Shown here: in pieces, positions 62,641-64,000 of the stretch
How positions within the stretch are numbered: the first letter of the stretch is position 1
Layout of the letters: each line of letters begins with the position of its first letter
Assembly: GCF_020526085.1 (NCBI RefSeq)
Contig: NZ_CP084875.1
Location: forward strand, 62,001-126,000
DNA: 64,000 nt
DNA from: Klebsiella africana
Lineage (GTDB): Bacteria > Pseudomonadota > Gammaproteobacteria > Enterobacterales > Enterobacteriaceae
Reading direction: 5' to 3'
Notes under the pieces: model-generated
The model's database searches: none
What the model was told of the DNA's origin: nothing
The model's input: only the letters and a program-made list of their open reading frames with translations
Made by a program: the position numbers and the translations under genes

Positions 62641-63717
62641 TCAAAAATTAAATGGAGTCGAGAAAGTTACTTTTTTCTGGACTACATCATTATTTGAGAC
62701 CGGAGTTATCGAAGAATTAGATGTCTTAGCAGGAATACCATTTCCAGTAAAAGGATCAACGAAAATGGAACCAGTATTATTAGCCAAATTATCATCTAAA
62801 TCGTTAAAACGATTTTTAATTTCGGCAATAAAACCTGTTACAAGATCGTCACCATCCATAATTCTGTTCAAACGATTCGTATCACTTAGCAGTAATAACC
62901 ATTCGCGAAACAAACTCATGTGAAGGGGGGAATCCAAATTACCAGAAGGAAGATGGTTTAGTACGCTTTGGATAGAGTCAGCAATTTTAGTTGCACGATC
63001 ATCCAAAAACATAAAACTTACAACCTTATCTTTTAAATTTGACAGTTTTTCTACGAAAGTCTGGTCAATTTTAGGTTTTGTGCAGGAAGCATAGATAGAT
63101 TCAGCAGTCAGAGCAATATCCTGTATTAAACCAACTGAATAGCGGTCTCCTAAATCCTCTCCATCAATTGACATTGGTGTGAAAGGGATTGGATGGCTAA
63201 TCTGGAAAAGAAACGATTTTTCGAAGTCATCTTTAGTCATTCTTAATTTTTCAATTAATTCTGCCAATTTAGGACTTCTGTCTTTTTCCATCTGAATGTA
63301 TTCTTCATAACGCTCTAGAGCATTCTGAATGCCTTCCTTGAAATATTCTCGGACGGCCTCTACTTCAATCAAATACTCTTCCAACTTAGAGGTTGGCAGT
63401 ATATTCATGGAGCTGAAAGGAATGCAGTATTTACGTTTGAGATTACTCAATCTTGTATGAACAGCGCTTTTAAAGTTCAAAGCCTTAGTAGAAATCCATT
63501 GGACTTCAACCTTACTCACACTCGATTGGTCCGATACTTCATCTTCATCAAGAAACTGTCGAATTTCATTCGTTCTACGGCGACCCTGACATCCTTCGAC
63601 ATCTACCTTAATAATAACGGCACCATCTTGTAATTCAGGATTGCGGTCGATGAAACTTTTTACAGTGTTACTGATTTGAGTGGTATCAGCAATAGCAGCG
63701 ATTTTGATATTAGCCAT
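62641..63717 (-). CDS. DUF3150-like protein of the CobST-type module
   Basis: 358 residues, GGAG before the ATG. Helical, with KRKYCIPFSSMNILPTSKLE and long helices after; the layout fits DUF3150 proteins, which travel with CobS/CobT-like genes on phages and plasmids. Unknown role. It ends 64 bp before the CobT-like gene; the last codons overlap an AAAGTWACTTT site (62663-62673), read as KVTF. Confidence 0.65.
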   Translation of the reverse strand: MANIKIAAIADTTQISNTVKSFIDRNPELQDGAVIIKVDVEGCQGRRRTNEIRQFLDEDEVSDQSSVSKVEVQWISTKALNFKSAVHTRLSNLKRKYCIPFSSMNILPTSKLEEYLIEVEAVREYFKEGIQNALERYEEYIQMEKDRSPKLAELIEKLRMTKDDFEKSFLFQISHPIPFTPMSIDGEDLGDRYSVGLIQDIALTAESIYASCTKPKIDQTFVEKLSNLKDKVVSFMFLDDRATKIADSIQSVLNHLPSGNLDSPLHMSLFREWLLLLSDTNRLNRIMDGDDLVTGFIAEIKNRFNDLDDNLANNTGSIFVDPFTGNGIPAKTSNSSITPVSNNDVVQKKVTFSTPFNF

Positions 63718-63808
63718 GATATTTCTCCAGTATGCACCGGAAAAATATCTCCCAAAGGGAAAATATTTCCCGGTGGGGGGGTAGGTAAAATTTAAATAAA
63801 CGTATCAA

Positions 63809-64000
63809 TTACAATTGTGAAATTGAACGTGATACTTCTTCCGGGAAAAGTTGCTCAAGCAAAATTTCAGCTTTACTACATGCTTCAGAAGATAACTTAG
63901 ACGTGAATGCAATTTTAAACCCAACAGAAATTTCTTCATCAAGGACTTTGGAGGTAGAAATCCATGAAATCAATTCACGAATATCCATCACCAGTTCGTC
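63809..64000 (-). CDS. C-terminal tail of a CobS/MoxR-like AAA+ ATPase (cut by window edge)
   Basis: The frame stays open to the window edge, so the start lies beyond 64000. The visible 63 residues (DELVMDIRELISWISTSKVL, DEEISVGFKIAFTSKLS, ILLEQLF) look like the C-terminal lid helices of CobS-type ATPases. The order ATPase, DUF3150, CobT-like VWA supports it. Hairpin sequences (63737-63775) follow the stop. No Walker motif is visible in the window. Confidence 0.55.
   Translation of the reverse strand, partial: DELVMDIRELISWISTSKVLDEEISVGFKIAFTSKLSSEACSKAEILLEQLFPEEVSRSISQL

Overview
The window is a segment of a large conjugative plasmid of Enterobacteriaceae, most like the IncHI2 group typified by R478. 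Three things point there: an iteron-type RepHI2-like initiator gene (48644-49528) with iterons on both sides, the full tellurite/stress cluster (terZABCDEF, terW, terXY genes and the linked metabolite genes, 22-43 kb), and plasmid copies of H-NS (12979-13377) and Hha (52039-52293). Both ends of the window cut through genes. No antibiotic-resistance gene or insertion sequence was recognised.

Layout. 0-10 kb: end of a TraG-type transfer gene, a convergent small membrane protein, a very large SF1 helicase, a lytic transglycosylase, and two periplasmic disulfide enzymes (DsbC-like and DsbA/Com1-like) with small envelope proteins, probably serving conjugation. 10-13.4 kb: a four-gene minus-strand operon of unknown role (DUF6884-like, unknown, possible Cys-His-Asp hydrolase, unknown), then a small membrane protein and H-NS. 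13.9-22 kb: secreted nuclease, a DUF1173-like protein, a 1.4 kb gene-free stretch with large dyads, and several orphan genes. 22-43 kb: ter region. terZABCDEF runs leftward. Divergently, an ATP-grasp enzyme, a PRTase/TRSP protein, a HAD phosphatase, a StiP/PRTase protein and a CitE-like lyase form a predicted nucleoside-like metabolite pathway, followed by a DUF4236 protein and TerW. Then come TerY1-TerX-TerY2-TerY3, a PP2C phosphatase and a kinase-like protein, a predicted phospho-signalling set. 43-47.5 kb: decaying accessory DNA (a stop-interrupted gene, a TacAT pair with a broken toxin, small ORFs) and a gene bracketed by exact inverted copies of a palindrome. 47.5-50.8 kb: replication region with a DnaA box, six 21-bp-spaced iterons, rep, and 26 regular 42-bp iteron repeats in the opposite orientation. 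50.8-58.2 kb: CoiA-like protein, Hha, a tyrosine recombinase under a LexA-like box, and a minus-strand run of small unknown genes around a Tus-like protein. 58.3-64 kb: TOPRIM primase-like protein, a CobT-like VWA protein with an Asp/Ser tract, a DUF3150-like protein and the tail of a CobS/MoxR-like ATPase.

The most striking unexplained signal is a short palindrome, AAAGTWACTTT (usually flanked R...Y). It occurs 19 times exactly on the strands of this 64 kb window, about half inside genes and read there in different frames, where chance predicts far fewer than one. It looks like the site of a plasmid-wide DNA-binding protein.
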